A DNA stretch of 34,501 nucleotides from Alkaliphilus serpentinus (GTDB taxonomy: Bacteria > Bacillota > Clostridia > Peptostreptococcales > Natronincolaceae). Shown here piece by piece: positions 7,288-16,225 of this stretch (position 1 is the first letter of the stretch; every line of letters starts with the position of its first letter). The notes beneath the pieces are model-generated. The model searched no databases. It saw only the letters and a program-made list of their open reading frames with translations, and was not told the origin of the DNA. The position numbers and the translations under genes are program-made. The DNA is taken from contig NZ_WBZB01000007.1 in NCBI RefSeq assembly GCF_009017255.1, positions 1-34,501 on the forward strand. The letters are read 5' to 3'.

Positions 7288-8625
7288 ATGGCAAACTTAA
7301 ATGAAACTAAACAAAGAGATCAATGGGGATCACGAATTGGCTTTATTCTAGCAGCAGCTGGTTCTGCAGTTGGTCTTGGTAACATTTGGAAATTCCCTTA
7401 CTTAGCCGGAGCAAACGGCGGGGGCGCATTCGTAATTGTTTATTTTGCAATCTTAATAGTTCTTGGATTTACATTGATGATGGCAGAGCTTACCCTTGGT
7501 CGTCATACACAATTGGGTGCAGTTGGTGCCTTTAGAAAGCTTAGCAAGAAATGGTCATGGGTTGGAGGTTTTGGAGTTCTTGCAGGATTCTTAATACTAT
7601 CCTTCTATAGTGTTGTTGGTGGATGGGTTATTAAGTATATCGTTGGTGGATTAACCGGTAGCCTTTACACATTGGACTTCGGTAGCTACATCGGAACAAC
7701 TGCAGAACCAATAGTATATCACGCTGTATTTATGATTTTGACCCTTGTAATCGTACTTGGCGGTATCAGTGGGGGAATCGAGAAGGCAGCTAAGATATTA
7801 ATGCCAGCTCTATTTGTAATGTTAATCCTTACAATGATTCGTTCATTAACTTTACCTGGTTCCTTTGAAGGAGTTAAATTCCTATTACAACCCGACTTCT
7901 CAAAGATTAACGGAGAGGTTATACTCGCCGCCCTAGGTCAAGTATTCTTCTCACTAAGCTTAGGTATGGGCTGTATGGTTACCTATGGTAGCTATTTAAG
8001 TAAAGAAGAGAACCTAGTATCAAGCTCAATGTCAATACCTTTACTAGATACAGCGGCTGCTTTAATAGCAGGTTTAGCTATTCTTCCAGCGGTATTTGCA
8101 TTTAACATGGAGCCAGGAGCTGGACCAGTGTTATTATTCGTAACATTGCCACAGGTATTCCAACAAATGCCTTTAGGATCATTATTCGGTATAGCATTCT
8201 TCGTACTAGTGCTATTTGCAGCTTTATCTTCTTCAATTTCTCTACTTGAGGTTGTTGTTACCTACTTCGTTGATGAAAAAAATTGGGATCGTAAGAAATC
8301 AACCATTGTAATGTCAGCTTTAATATTCTTAATAGGTATTCCATCTTCATTAGGTATGGGTATTTGGGGACATTTAACTCCAATACTTGAAAATGGTATT
8401 ATGGACTCAGTTGGCTTTATAACTGATAAGGTTCTTTTACCAATTGGCGCAATGATGCTATTGATTTTTATCGGTTGGGTTTGGGGACTTGACAATGCTA
8501 AGAAGGAAGTTACAAACGATGGAAAAATTCCATTTGCATTATTCCCAGTATGGGGCTTCTTAGTTAAGTTTGCTGCACCTGCTGCAATAGCATATATCTT
8601 TATTAAAGGATTGCCAATCTGGTAA
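7288..8625 (+). CDS. Sodium-dependent amino acid transporter (NSS/SNF family)
   Basis: LeuT-fold sodium symporter of 445 aa in the membrane. TM1 contains GSAVGLGNIWKFPYLAGANGGGAF, the classic NSS signature with the unwound sodium/substrate site. About 11 hydrophobic helices are visible, the usual count for the short bacterial subgroup (Tyt1/MhsT type, about 440-455 aa). The ATG follows AAGGAGG by 7 nt. It has its own promoter, palindromic operator, structured leader and terminator. Its place opposite kal-kce suggests supply of a fermentable amino acid, but substrate specificity (for example tyrosine, tryptophan or another amino acid) cannot be read here. Confidence 0.92.
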   Translation: MANLNETKQRDQWGSRIGFILAAAGSAVGLGNIWKFPYLAGANGGGAFVIVYFAILIVLGFTLMMAELTLGRHTQLGAVGAFRKLSKKWSWVGGFGVLAGFLILSFYSVVGGWVIKYIVGGLTGSLYTLDFGSYIGTTAEPIVYHAVFMILTLVIVLGGISGGIEKAAKILMPALFVMLILTMIRSLTLPGSFEGVKFLLQPDFSKINGEVILAALGQVFFSLSLGMGCMVTYGSYLSKEENLVSSSMSIPLLDTAAALIAGLAILPAVFAFNMEPGAGPVLLFVTLPQVFQQMPLGSLFGIAFFVLVLFAALSSSISLLEVVVTYFVDEKNWDRKKSTIVMSALIFLIGIPSSLGMGIWGHLTPILENGIMDSVGFITDKVLLPIGAMMLLIFIGWVWGLDNAKKEVTNDGKIPFALFPVWGFLVKFAAPAAIAYIFIKGLPIW

Positions 8626-8640
8626 TAATAATCAATATTT

Positions 8641-8666
8641 AAGCACCGCTTAGGCGGTGCTTTTCT
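8641..8666 (+). terminator. Rho-independent terminator after the NSS gene
   Basis: AAGCACCGC (8641-8649) pairs perfectly with GCGGTGCTT (8654-8662) around TTAG, followed by TTCTC. The hairpin lies between converging genes, and the minus strand reads out to AAATATT, so it mainly serves the plus strand. Confidence 0.85.
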
Positions 8667-8683
8667 CATATATCCTATTAAAT

Positions 8684-10567
8684 TTAGTATTCGAGTCTAT
8701 CCATCAAGAAATCAACCTTTGCTTTATTTTCTTCTTGTATCAATAGATTATTATCTAGTATATATTCTGATAGATTGATTTCTGCCAATGCCCTGTGATA
8801 ATCCTCCCTTGACTCTTCTAGATCAACAGGTTCCCCAGTATCTAAATCCCAAGCCTGGCTAAATTCAAAATCTCCATCCTTGGATATTAAAAATATCCTT
8901 TCGTTATCGATATAGGTTCCTCTTTGAATGTGAATTTGAGTGACTACAAATCCTTCTTGAGTGTTTAAAAGATCTTTCCCTACTATTTGAAGATTATCTA
9001 TATCTAACCCCAACAAATTAGCCATAGTTGGAAAGAAGTCTATCTGCCCACCGGCTATTTCAACCGTCTTACTAACATCACTACCTGGCATATGAATCAT
9101 AAGGGGTACCCTTAACATTTCATCTTCACGATACTCCTTACCAATAAAAGAAGAGATCTGTGCCGCTTCTTCCTCCTTTTGGGTCTTTAGTCCATGGTGA
9201 TCCCCATAAAAGACAATTACTGTATCTTCATACAATCCAGCTTCCTTTAGATCTTCAATCAATTCCCCTATAGCCTTATCTAGATAGTGAACCGTTTGAA
9301 AATAATCAGCTAGAACTGTACCTGCATATTCTCCCTCAATTTTAAGTCCTTTATGGCTATCCTCCATATGAAAGGGATAGTGGGAGGTTAAGGTGATCAT
9401 AAAGGCATAAAAGGGGTTCTCTCGATCCTTCAGAATCGGTATTGCCTGTTTAAAAAGAGAGCGATCACTTAATCCCATACCGATGATTTCATCCTGTTGA
9501 AGACTTTCTATGCTAATAAACTCATCGAAGCCTACAAAAGGGTACATATCCCTTCTATTCCAAAATTCAGCCGTGTTTCCGTGAAAGGCTAGAGTGTCAT
9601 ATCCCTCTTCCTTAAGGAGCTTAGGCAGGGTCATTAGATCCTTGCCTTCGTACTTTTTGTAGCTAAAGGCTCTGGTAGAGGAATGAAGCCCACTATGGGA
9701 TACAAATTCGGCATCTGAGGTGTTCCCCCAGCCCACCTGCTCATAGTATTTTGGGAAAAATATTGAGTTATCACTGATTAGCTGATTCAACACGGGGGTT
9801 ATCCATTGTCCTTCAATCTGCCTACCAATCATAAAGCTTTGAAAGGATTCAGCTTGGATTACAATAACGTTTTTTCCTTCTATTAAGCCCGTAAGCTCTT
9901 TGTCCTCCCTGCTCCCTTCTTCAGTGATGATTTCCTGTAGGTTATTAACCTCTTCAGCCTCCACCGTTGGCGGTAAAAATTGATATATCAAATCAAAAAC
10001 ATGGTAATTAATCATCCCTAGATTATATGGTGTACGCAAAACATCATCCCTACCTCTGAGGGTAGCATGTCCAGTTACAGTTGTAATAGTTAATAACAAA
10101 ATTAATCCAAAGATTAATATTGGCTTAACCCTTCTTGGGGGATAGTATATGGTTTTTCTTTTGTAACGGAAAAATAAAAATGCAAAATCTATAAAATATA
10201 ATAGATAATATAGCTTCATCAAGCTTTTTACACTACTGGATACTCCAGTTAAATGTCCAATTTGGTACACCACATGAACTGGCATGAGGGTATAAAAGTG
10301 ACTATAGTACAGGCTGTTTATGAAAAAAAGAAGGGATAGAACAAAATGTACTATCATAAAACCCCTTAATCTAACCTTGTTATTAAACAAATACACTATA
10401 AGATATATAGAGAAAATAGATAATCCATTAAACAAAGTAATGGGAAGGTAGTTTCTTTCAATCCCTATAAAGCCATGAAAGATTAATAGCTTGATTAATG
10501 ATAGTGTAAGAAATAAAAATAAATCCTTGCTCATTATATTTTTTTTATCTGTATAGTTTGAAATCAT
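8684..10567 (-). CDS. LTA synthase family membrane sulfatase
   Basis: Membrane-anchored alkaline-phosphatase/sulfatase-fold protein, 627 aa, of the LtaS type, which transfers glycerol phosphate from phosphatidylglycerol onto a growing polymer or glycolipid outside the cell. Five TM helices lie in residues about 13-170. The catalytic domain begins near 230 with NVIVIQAESFQ (metal ligand Glu240) and GNTSDAEF (catalytic Thr283, as in LtaS), with FYGDHHG for further metal binding. The ATG follows AAGGGGAG. A sigma-A promoter lies 50-80 nt upstream. There is no glycolipid-synthesis neighbour, so the exact polymer (lipoteichoic acid or another glycerophosphate decoration) is open. Confidence 0.88.
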   Translation of the reverse strand: MISNYTDKKNIMSKDLFLFLTLSLIKLLIFHGFIGIERNYLPITLFNGLSIFSIYLIVYLFNNKVRLRGFMIVHFVLSLLFFINSLYYSHFYTLMPVHVVYQIGHLTGVSSSVKSLMKLYYLLYFIDFAFLFFRYKRKTIYYPPRRVKPILIFGLILLLTITTVTGHATLRGRDDVLRTPYNLGMINYHVFDLIYQFLPPTVEAEEVNNLQEIITEEGSREDKELTGLIEGKNVIVIQAESFQSFMIGRQIEGQWITPVLNQLISDNSIFFPKYYEQVGWGNTSDAEFVSHSGLHSSTRAFSYKKYEGKDLMTLPKLLKEEGYDTLAFHGNTAEFWNRRDMYPFVGFDEFISIESLQQDEIIGMGLSDRSLFKQAIPILKDRENPFYAFMITLTSHYPFHMEDSHKGLKIEGEYAGTVLADYFQTVHYLDKAIGELIEDLKEAGLYEDTVIVFYGDHHGLKTQKEEEAAQISSFIGKEYREDEMLRVPLMIHMPGSDVSKTVEIAGGQIDFFPTMANLLGLDIDNLQIVGKDLLNTQEGFVVTQIHIQRGTYIDNERIFLISKDGDFEFSQAWDLDTGEPVDLEESREDYHRALAEINLSEYILDNNLLIQEENKAKVDFLMDRLEY

Positions 10568-10618
10568 TATAATCTCCCCTTAAGATGTGATCCCCCCTTT
10601 CATTTTAACATAAATAAT

Positions 10619-10647
10619 ATTTTAACTATATTAAGTTTTTGTTTCAA
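10619..10647 (-). promoter_or_regulatory. Sigma-A promoter of the LTA-synthase-like gene
   Basis: On the minus strand TTGAAA (10642-10647), 17-nt spacer, TAAAAT (10619-10624). The start would be near 10611, a leader of about 45 nt before the ATG at 10567. Confidence 0.7.
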
Positions 10648-10658
10648 TTAATTCCTTT

Positions 10659-11393
10659 TTATTTTTTTTCTGTCAAAAAACTCCAATATCTTACAGGCAT
10701 ACACCGCTTTTGTAGCCTCGGGTTCCTTCTCTCTTTGATGGCTATGCTTTGGTAATATTCCTTCCATAGCTGCTGATATAAATATTCTTCTTTCCCAACG
10801 GGAGGCGCAGGCAAATCTATAGGAGTAATAATCCATTCCTTTAAATCATAAACTACTGCTATGCATCTTTTGGTATCATGAATCATCCATTTCTGATCAG
10901 ACATCCTCTGGGCAAAATGATTGGCCATTAATGCAATGATGTTATGATCAGGGGCAAGGGGTGCATAATATAAATCATTCTCCACCAGTTGAAATCTAAG
11001 GAGGCCTAGCATTCGATGTTTTTCAGAGGCTACCTGTTGATTGATTTTATCCATCCTTAAAACCCAATCATCCATTAGGTTTAAATCAACCTTATTACCA
11101 ATTTTAAAGCCCAACCTAAGATAGTGATAAATAACAGTTGGCGCCTCCATTACCTCTGACAAAAATACATGGTATACCTTTTTTAAAGCATTGGTAGATA
11201 TCTTATTCTTAATTCCTGCATAAACCTTATCGGATTTAATTTCATCTGTTTCTATAAATATAGGCCTATCGATTAAATTTTCTACATAATCATCCATAGC
11301 AACTATTTTATCTGGTTTTTCCTTATTGTAATAGCTTTCGTAGATGGCTGTCAGGAAGCCCTCGAAGCTACCATCAAAAACATAGATAACCAT
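10659..11393 (-). CDS. DUF4130 / TIGR03915-type DNA-metabolism protein
   Basis: Cytoplasmic protein of 244 aa. It matches what I know of the family that accompanies the TIGR03916 radical-SAM protein and that in other bacteria is fused to an UdgX-type uracil-DNA glycosylase. Visible landmarks are the start YVFDGSFEGFLTAIYESY, a mid-protein MLGLLRFQLVENDLYYAPLAPDHNI segment, HFAQRM and WMIHDTKR; these are recognised family features. The role is not established; a link to DNA repair or modification rests on gene neighbourhood. It lies 254 nt downstream of the radical-SAM gene, the gap being filled by an AT-rich inverted-repeat element. Confidence 0.85.
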   Translation of the reverse strand: MVIYVFDGSFEGFLTAIYESYYNKEKPDKIVAMDDYVENLIDRPIFIETDEIKSDKVYAGIKNKISTNALKKVYHVFLSEVMEAPTVIYHYLRLGFKIGNKVDLNLMDDWVLRMDKINQQVASEKHRMLGLLRFQLVENDLYYAPLAPDHNIIALMANHFAQRMSDQKWMIHDTKRCIAVVYDLKEWIITPIDLPAPPVGKEEYLYQQLWKEYYQSIAIKERRNPRLQKRCMPVRYWSFLTEKK

Positions 11394-11405
11394 AGTTAAT
11401 ACACC

Positions 11406-11642
11406 TCCACTTAAAACAAATTAAGAATGAAATTTAGAATGTAGAATGATAAAACCCTTATAGATAATTAGTAATGAGTAATTAGTAAATAGAAATTAAA
11501 TAACATAAAGGCATAAAAATATTTTACCTATTCCTTATCCGTATTACCTATTAGCTATTAACTATTACCTGCTTTTAACTATTCCCTTTACATTTTTCAC
11601 TTTATCTTCTTTCTTAGTTCTTCATTCTTAATACTTCATTGC
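11406..11642. repeat. AT-rich element with nested inverted arms between the radical-SAM and DUF4130 genes
   Basis: Outer arms about 11420-11455 (AATTAAGAATGAAATTTAGA...) and 11605-11640 (complementary, with 12 consecutive matches in ATTAAGAATGAA). Inner arms about 11463-11500 (TAATTAGTAATGAGTAATTAG...) and 11540-11580 (CCTATTAGCTATTAACTATTACC). The two arm pairs use different repeated words yet stay complementary. No frame is supported. Confidence 0.6.
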
Positions 11643-11647
11643 CTTTA

Positions 11648-12946
11648 CTACAGCTCTCCCGTAATAATAGAGTTAACATTTTCCCTGATAGCTGGCATAG
11701 TCAAGAAGGACAACTGAATTTCATTGGTTTCCGTAGGCTCTTTTAGGGGCTTTTCTGTTAAGGATAACCTTATGAGTTTTTCTCTAAAGCCTACGTCACT
11801 ATAATACTTTCCTTGACAGGTAATAAAGTATTTGGCTCTTTTCAATACCACTCCAATTTTCTTTAGTCCATCATAGGTTATGGGTGCCATTTTACGGGCA
11901 GTAATGATCCTTAATGCCGATTTAACTCCTATACCAGGAACCCTTAAGAGGGTTTCATATTCTGCCTTATTCACTTCTACTGGGAATAACTTCATATTTC
12001 TTAAGGCCCAGTCACATTTTGGATCCAACAGTTGATCAAAATTTGGTTGCGCTTCATCCAAGAGTTCATCAGCATCAAAGCCATAAAATCGAAGAAGCCA
12101 ATCAGCTTGATATAGGCGATGCTCCCTTAAAGTAGGGGGATTCGTAATACTGGGGAGGTTGGGATGGTTGACTATAGGAACATATGCCGAGTAATATACC
12201 CTTTTCAGATGAAATCGATTATAAAGCCCCTCTGAAAGCTTTAATATTCTGTAATCATGATCCTGAGTTGCCCCCACGATTAATTGAGTGCTTTGACCTG
12301 CAGGAACAAAGGAGGGTGCATTTCGAAAGATTCGCCTTTCTTCCTTTCTTTGAATGATTTGCCTATCAATAAGCCCCATGGGTTTAATAAGGGCTTCCTT
12401 CTTTTTTTCAGGAGCTAAGAGCTTTAATCCCTCGTCACTGGGGAGTTCTATATTCACACTCATACGGTCCACCACCTCTCCAGTAGCCTCTATTAAACGA
12501 CCGTCTGCTCCTGGGATGGCCTTAACGTGAATATAACCATTAAAGTTATAATTCTCCCTCAAAAGGGTGACGGTCTTTAATAGAAGCTCCATAGTATGGT
12601 TGGGGTTTTTCATGATGGCAGCACTAAGGAACAAGCCTTCGATGTAATTCCGCCTATAGAAATTGATTGTTAACTCTGCAATTTCCTTTGGTGTAAAGGC
12701 AGCTCTAGGTATGCTGTTGGAAACCCGATTTACGCAGTAGGCACAGTCATATACACAATAATTTGTCATTAGAATTTTTAATAAAGAAATACATCTACCG
12801 TCATCTGACCAGCTATGGCAAATACCACTGACTGCGGCATTTCCAATCCCTCCAGCCTTGTTTTTCCTTTCGCTGCCACTGGAGGAACAGGATACATCAT
12901 ACTTTGCAGCATCAGCAAGAATCTTTAATTTATCCAAAATATCCAT
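11648..12946 (-). CDS. Putative DNA modification/repair radical SAM protein (TIGR03916 type)
   Basis: Radical-SAM enzyme of 432 aa. The 4Fe-4S motif is the standard CxxxCxxC, in NYCVYDCAYC (Cys64, Cys68, Cys71). Further cysteines in the N-terminal part (GICHSWSDDGRC, Cys43 and Cys52) are typical of this subfamily. The C-terminal part has a helix-hairpin-helix DNA-binding motif, LLRVPGIGVKSALRI (about 342-356). The combination suggests chemistry on DNA or a DNA-bound substrate. The family is nearly always next to the DUF4130 gene, as here. The reaction is unknown. The ATG lies about 6 nt after GGGGGTTTTATC. Confidence 0.9.
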   Translation of the reverse strand: MDILDKLKILADAAKYDVSCSSSGSERKNKAGGIGNAAVSGICHSWSDDGRCISLLKILMTNYCVYDCAYCVNRVSNSIPRAAFTPKEIAELTINFYRRNYIEGLFLSAAIMKNPNHTMELLLKTVTLLRENYNFNGYIHVKAIPGADGRLIEATGEVVDRMSVNIELPSDEGLKLLAPEKKKEALIKPMGLIDRQIIQRKEERRIFRNAPSFVPAGQSTQLIVGATQDHDYRILKLSEGLYNRFHLKRVYYSAYVPIVNHPNLPSITNPPTLREHRLYQADWLLRFYGFDADELLDEAQPNFDQLLDPKCDWALRNMKLFPVEVNKAEYETLLRVPGIGVKSALRIITARKMAPITYDGLKKIGVVLKRAKYFITCQGKYYSDVGFREKLIRLSLTEKPLKEPTETNEIQLSFLTMPAIRENVNSIITGEL

Positions 12947-12971
12947 GATAAAACCCCCAATAATTAATGGT

Positions 12972-13161
12972 GAATGATAAATGTTAAATGTTGAATTGAT
13001 GTTGAAATTTCCACTTGGAAATTTATTTTGATATATCCTTAAAGTCTATGGAAAAAGTATCATTCTTAATTCTTGTTTTCTAAGATTTTTCATTAATAGC
13101 TTCGATGTTTCGAAGCAACCTAAATTCAACATTCAACATTCAACATTCAACATTTAACATT
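12972..13161. repeat. AT-rich element with GAATGTTGAAT inverted arms and internal palindromes
   Basis: The left arm 12972-12997 matches the complement of the right arm (13123-13161, tandem CATTCAA units) at 23 of 26 positions. Inside are AAATTTCC-actt-GGAAATTT (13005-13024) and GCTTCG-atgttt-CGAAGC (13099-13116). It fills about half of the 409-bp gap between hisIE and the radical-SAM gene. The remainder (13162-13300) is AT-rich with nothing recognisable. Confidence 0.7.
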
Positions 13162-13297
13162 TTGCCTTTAACTTTTTGCTCTTATTTGTCTTCATCTAAT
13201 TTTATCATAAATAACATAAAAATCAAACATTTGTTCGCTTTTCTTCTAGCTTTTGCATCATAGCGCCATCCTATTCATTTACCAAATTCTTTCCAAT

Positions 13298-13330
13298 CAA
13301 AAAGAAAGCAGGAGAACCGTCAGACTGCTT
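13298..13330 (-). terminator. GACGGTTC-loop hairpin at the end of the his operon
   Basis: AAGCAG (13306-13311) pairs with CTGCTT (13325-13330). In the his transcript the loop contains GACGGTTC, and the stem is followed by UUCUUUUU. It starts 25 nt past the hisIE stop, so it can serve as the operon terminator. It belongs to the same hairpin family as 6404-6446 and 14114-14140. Confidence 0.65.
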
Positions 13331-13355
13331 CCTTTTACAACAAACTATTGCTCAT

Positions 13356-13994
13356 CTACTTATTCTCAGACTTTAATCTTCCCATTCTTTTCTCCAGTTC
13401 ATTATATATTTCCTCTAGGCCAATCTCCTTCTGATTTAGCAATACCAAGAGGTGATAGATTAAATCAGCCCCCTCATAGATAAGTTCGTCTTTATTGGGG
13501 TTTTTGGAAGCAATGATCACCTCCGTTGCCTCCTCCCCTAATTTCTTTAAAATTTTGTCTATACCCATTTCGAATAGGTAGCAGGTGTAGGAGCCTTCCC
13601 GTGGGTTTTCTTTCCTTTTTGTAATGATTTCATATAATCGATCTAATATTTTGTAGCCTTGAGGAATTTCACCTTTTATAAGCTTATTAAAAAAGCAGCT
13701 ATACTCTCCCGTATGACAAGCATTACCCTCTTGATAAACCTGAATAAGCAAAGCATCACCATCACAATCATAGGAAAGATCCTGAACTGTCTGATATGAA
13801 CCAGAGGTCTTTCCTTTATTCCAAAGTCCCCCTCTGCTCCTACTCCAAAACCAAGTTGTTTTTGATTCTAGGGTTTTTTCTAAGGACTCCTGATTCATGT
13901 AGGCCAGCATTAATACCTCTTTAGATTGATAATCTTGAATAATAGCTGGAATAAGACCATCATTATTATATTTTAAATTCTTTATATCTAACAT
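13356..13994 (-). CDS. hisIE: Bifunctional phosphoribosyl-AMP cyclohydrolase / phosphoribosyl-ATP pyrophosphatase
   Basis: Catalyses steps 2 and 3 of histidine synthesis. The N-terminal HisI domain (1 to about 110) has the metal-binding DCDGD (Asp76, Asp78, Asp80) and the zinc cysteines Cys77, Cys93 and Cys100 ([10 protein letters not shown]). The C-terminal HisE domain (about 115-212) carries the MazG-like [13 protein letters not shown]. The fusion length (212 aa) is usual. The ATG follows AGAGGG. It is the last gene of the his operon, separated from hisF by 137 bp holding a GACGGTTC hairpin and a 14-bp palindrome (GTAGAAATTTCTAC, 14012-14025). Confidence 0.96.
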   Translation of the reverse strand: MLDIKNLKYNNDGLIPAIIQDYQSKEVLMLAYMNQESLEKTLESKTTWFWSRSRGGLWNKGKTSGSYQTVQDLSYDCDGDALLIQVYQEGNACHTGEYSCFFNKLIKGEIPQGYKILDRLYEIITKRKENPREGSYTCYLFEMGIDKILKKLGEEATEVIIASKNPNKDELIYEGADLIYHLLVLLNQKEIGLEEIYNELEKRMGRLKSENK

Positions 13995-14113
13995 ATATAT
14001 CCCTCTATTCAGTAGAAATTTCTACAGTTATTTAACGGTTTAATTCTTGGTTATTGAGTGGTCTTGCAAATATTGTATCTGTTATGAATGGAATATTTTT
14101 CTTTGAACCCCTT

Positions 14114-14140
14114 ACACAACGAGAACCGTCCCTATTGTGC
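14114..14140 (-). repeat. GACGGTTC-loop hairpin overlapping the hisF stop
   Basis: CACAA (14115-14119) pairs with TTGTG (14135-14139). In the transcript the loop includes GGGACGGTTCTC, and the hisF TAG (14132-14134) lies inside the element. No U-run follows, so read-through to hisIE is expected. Confidence 0.6.
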
Positions 14141-14899
14141 AGTAGTCCTTACCTCCACTCCCATAGTTCTTAGGTATTCCTTTAATTGGGGTATGGATAC
14201 CTCTTTAAAATGAAAAAGGGAAGCTGCAAGGGCGGCATCGGCACCTCCAATGGTGAATACGTCTAAAAAATCCTTATAGGCACCTGCACCTCCAGAGGCT
14301 ATTACGGGTATATTTACCGCAGCTGATATCTCTTTAATAATATCAACATCATAGCCTTCTTTTGTTCCATCCCGGTCCATGCTGGTAAGGAGTATTTCTC
14401 CTGCACCTAGGGCTTCCAAATCCTTAGCCCAACCAATGGCCTCAATACCAGTGTTAAATCTACCACCCCTTGTATATACATAATGGAGTCCATCCCTATG
14501 GGCCTTTACATCTACTGCTGCCACCACTGCTTGACTACCGAATACCCTACTGCATTCCTTAATTAGATTGGGGTTTTCTACGGCTGCAGAATTGATGGAT
14601 ACCTTGTCAGCCCCAGCCCTTAAAACCTCTCTAAAATCCTCCACTGATTTAACACCCCCTCCAACGGTAAGGGGTATAAAAACCTCCTCTGCTGCCCCCT
14701 TAATAACATCCAACATGATATTTCTGCCTTGGTGGGTGGCGGTAATATCCAAAAAAACAATCTCATCTGCCCCCAGGTTATTGTATTCCCTTGCTATAGC
14801 AACAGGATCTCCAGCATCTATAAGGTTTACAAAATTTACCCCCTTAACAACCCTTCCATTGCTGATATCTAAGCAGGGAATGATTCTTTTGGCTAGCAT
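14132..14899 (-). CDS. hisF: Imidazole glycerol phosphate synthase, cyclase subunit
   Basis: Cyclase half of IGP synthase, a (beta/alpha)8 barrel using ammonia from HisH to make imidazole glycerol phosphate and AICAR. Catalytic Asp11 lies in RIIPCLDI and the second aspartate in [10 protein letters not shown]. Phosphate-binding glycines are seen in TVGGGV and IASGGAGA. The length of 255 aa is standard. It overlaps the end of hisA by 7 nt, so coupled translation is likely. The last codon and the stop are part of a GACGGTTC hairpin repeat. Confidence 0.97.
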   Translation of the reverse strand: MLAKRIIPCLDISNGRVVKGVNFVNLIDAGDPVAIAREYNNLGADEIVFLDITATHQGRNIMLDVIKGAAEEVFIPLTVGGGVKSVEDFREVLRAGADKVSINSAAVENPNLIKECSRVFGSQAVVAAVDVKAHRDGLHYVYTRGGRFNTGIEAIGWAKDLEALGAGEILLTSMDRDGTKEGYDVDIIKEISAAVNIPVIASGGAGAYKDFLDVFTIGGADAALAASLFHFKEVSIPQLKEYLRTMGVEVRTTAQ

Positions 14900-15609
14900 G
14901 ATATCACCTCATTGGCTTTCATTAGGTCTATTTTCCCTTCATATAGTGCCTTGCCAATGATTACCCCATCGGCACCAATGTCCTTTAGTCTAGTTATATC
15001 CTCTAGGCTTGCTACTCCTCCAGATGCTACCACCTTGATATCTACCATCTTTTTAATTTCTTCAAGCTCTTTGAAGTTGGGCCCCATCAGCATTCCATCA
15101 CGATTTATATCGGTATATATTACTTCTTCAACCCCCAATTGGGCCAATTCCTTTATTAGATCAATAGCCTTTATTGTACTGTTTTTTATCCAACCCTCAG
15201 ATGTAGCATAGCCTCCTCTGGCATCCACCGACACCAACACTCTATTGCCAAAATCCTTTATACTTCTAGCCAGTAAAGCTTTATCCTGAAGGGCCTTGGT
15301 TCCTATAATCACCCTTGCTACCCCTGCAGTTAGGTAGTCAGAAAAGGTATCATAACTTCTAATGCCCCCACCAACCTGAATAGGAAGCTTCGATTCCCTT
15401 AGGATCTCCATGATGATTTCTTGATTCTTGGGACTTCCCTCAAAAGCCCCATCAAGGTCAACAATGTGAAGATAGGTTGAGCCTTTATTTTCCCAAAGCC
15501 TGGCGGCCTCTATTGGGGTGTTAAAATATACCTTTTCATCCTTAGCATCCCCCTTAATCAACCGAACGCACTTTCCGCCTTTTATATCAATTGCTGTATA
15601 TAGTATCAT
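14893..15609 (-). CDS. hisA: ProFAR isomerase (1-(5-phosphoribosyl)-5-[(5-phosphoribosylamino)methylideneamino]imidazole-4-carboxamide isomerase)
   Basis: Amadori-type isomerase of histidine synthesis, the fourth step. The half-barrel duplication typical of HisA/HisF is visible, with catalytic Asp8 in [14 protein letters not shown] and the second aspartate in VSVDARGG. Phosphate loops are QVGGGIRS and VASGGVAS. 238 aa is normal. It overlaps hisH by 4 nt (ATGA) and hisF by 7 nt. Confidence 0.97.
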   Translation of the reverse strand: MILYTAIDIKGGKCVRLIKGDAKDEKVYFNTPIEAARLWENKGSTYLHIVDLDGAFEGSPKNQEIIMEILRESKLPIQVGGGIRSYDTFSDYLTAGVARVIIGTKALQDKALLARSIKDFGNRVLVSVDARGGYATSEGWIKNSTIKAIDLIKELAQLGVEEVIYTDINRDGMLMGPNFKELEEIKKMVDIKVVASGGVASLEDITRLKDIGADGVIIGKALYEGKIDLMKANEVISC

Positions 15610-16211
15610 TCAATCCCCCTCCTGAAGTTATTTAGTATTCTTAATCCAACTTCCCCACTTTTTTCAGGATGAAACTGCAAACCAAAGATTTTGTTTTTTT
15701 CAACCGCAGCAGGAATTCTAATCCCATAGCTGGTTTCTCCTTTAATAACCTCTTCGGCAGCTTCCTTTATGTAATAGGAGTGTACAAAATATACGCACTC
15801 TTCTTGGGTAATTCCTTCCAGAAGCTTACCTCGATCCTTGATTTGCAAAGTGTTCCATCCCATATGGGGAACCTTTACTGACGGGGGTATTTTAACTACC
15901 TCCCCCTGTAGAAGGGATAAGCCGGCTACCTCTTCTATCTCATAGCCCCGTTCGAATAAAAGCTGCATTCCCAGGCATATTCCTAGGATAGCCTTTCCCT
16001 CTGCAGCATGCTTCTTAAGAATCTCAGTAAAGCCCTTTTGGTTAAGATTTTCCATAGCATCATAAAAGGCACCAACTCCGGGAATTATTATGGCCTTAGC
16101 CCTCGATAGAAGTTTGGGACAATTGGTTGTTATTGTATCCATCCCAATTAATTGGAGAGCCTTTTCAACACTTCTTAAATTACCCATTCCATAATCTAAA
16201 ATTGTCACCAT
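15606..16211 (-). CDS. hisH: Imidazole glycerol phosphate synthase, glutamine amidotransferase subunit
   Basis: Class I glutaminase subunit delivering ammonia to HisF. The nucleophile Cys79 is in GICLGMQLLF, and the His/Glu pair in LQFHPEKSG near the C-terminus completes the triad. 201 aa fits the family. The start ATG is 14 nt after the hisB stop, with a GAGG motif in that gap. It overlaps hisA by 4 nt. Confidence 0.97.
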   Translation of the reverse strand: MVTILDYGMGNLRSVEKALQLIGMDTITTNCPKLLSRAKAIIIPGVGAFYDAMENLNQKGFTEILKKHAAEGKAILGICLGMQLLFERGYEIEEVAGLSLLQGEVVKIPPSVKVPHMGWNTLQIKDRGKLLEGITQEECVYFVHSYYIKEAAEEVIKGETSYGIRIPAAVEKNKIFGLQFHPEKSGEVGLRILNNFRRGIE

Positions 16212-16225
16212 TTAAGCTGCCTCCT

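Noticed and set aside
7211-7345. Small upstream reading frames in the NSS leader (ATG at 7212 and at 7248)
   Set aside because: AGGAGG at 7219-7224 is over 20 nt from the ATG at 7248, and the ATG at 7212 has no site; peptides are nondescript.
8262-8669. 135-codon open frame antisense to the NSS transporter's 3' end
   Set aside because: It runs through the terminator hairpin and opposite conserved TM helices, with no start signal.
10648-10836. 62-codon frame on the minus strand overlapping the end of the DUF4130 gene
   Set aside because: It is a shifted frame of the real gene with no separate ribosome binding site.
13123-13161. CRISPR-like tandem repeats
   Set aside because: They are 7-bp CATTCAA units without spacers or cas genes; they are part of the AT-rich inverted-repeat element.
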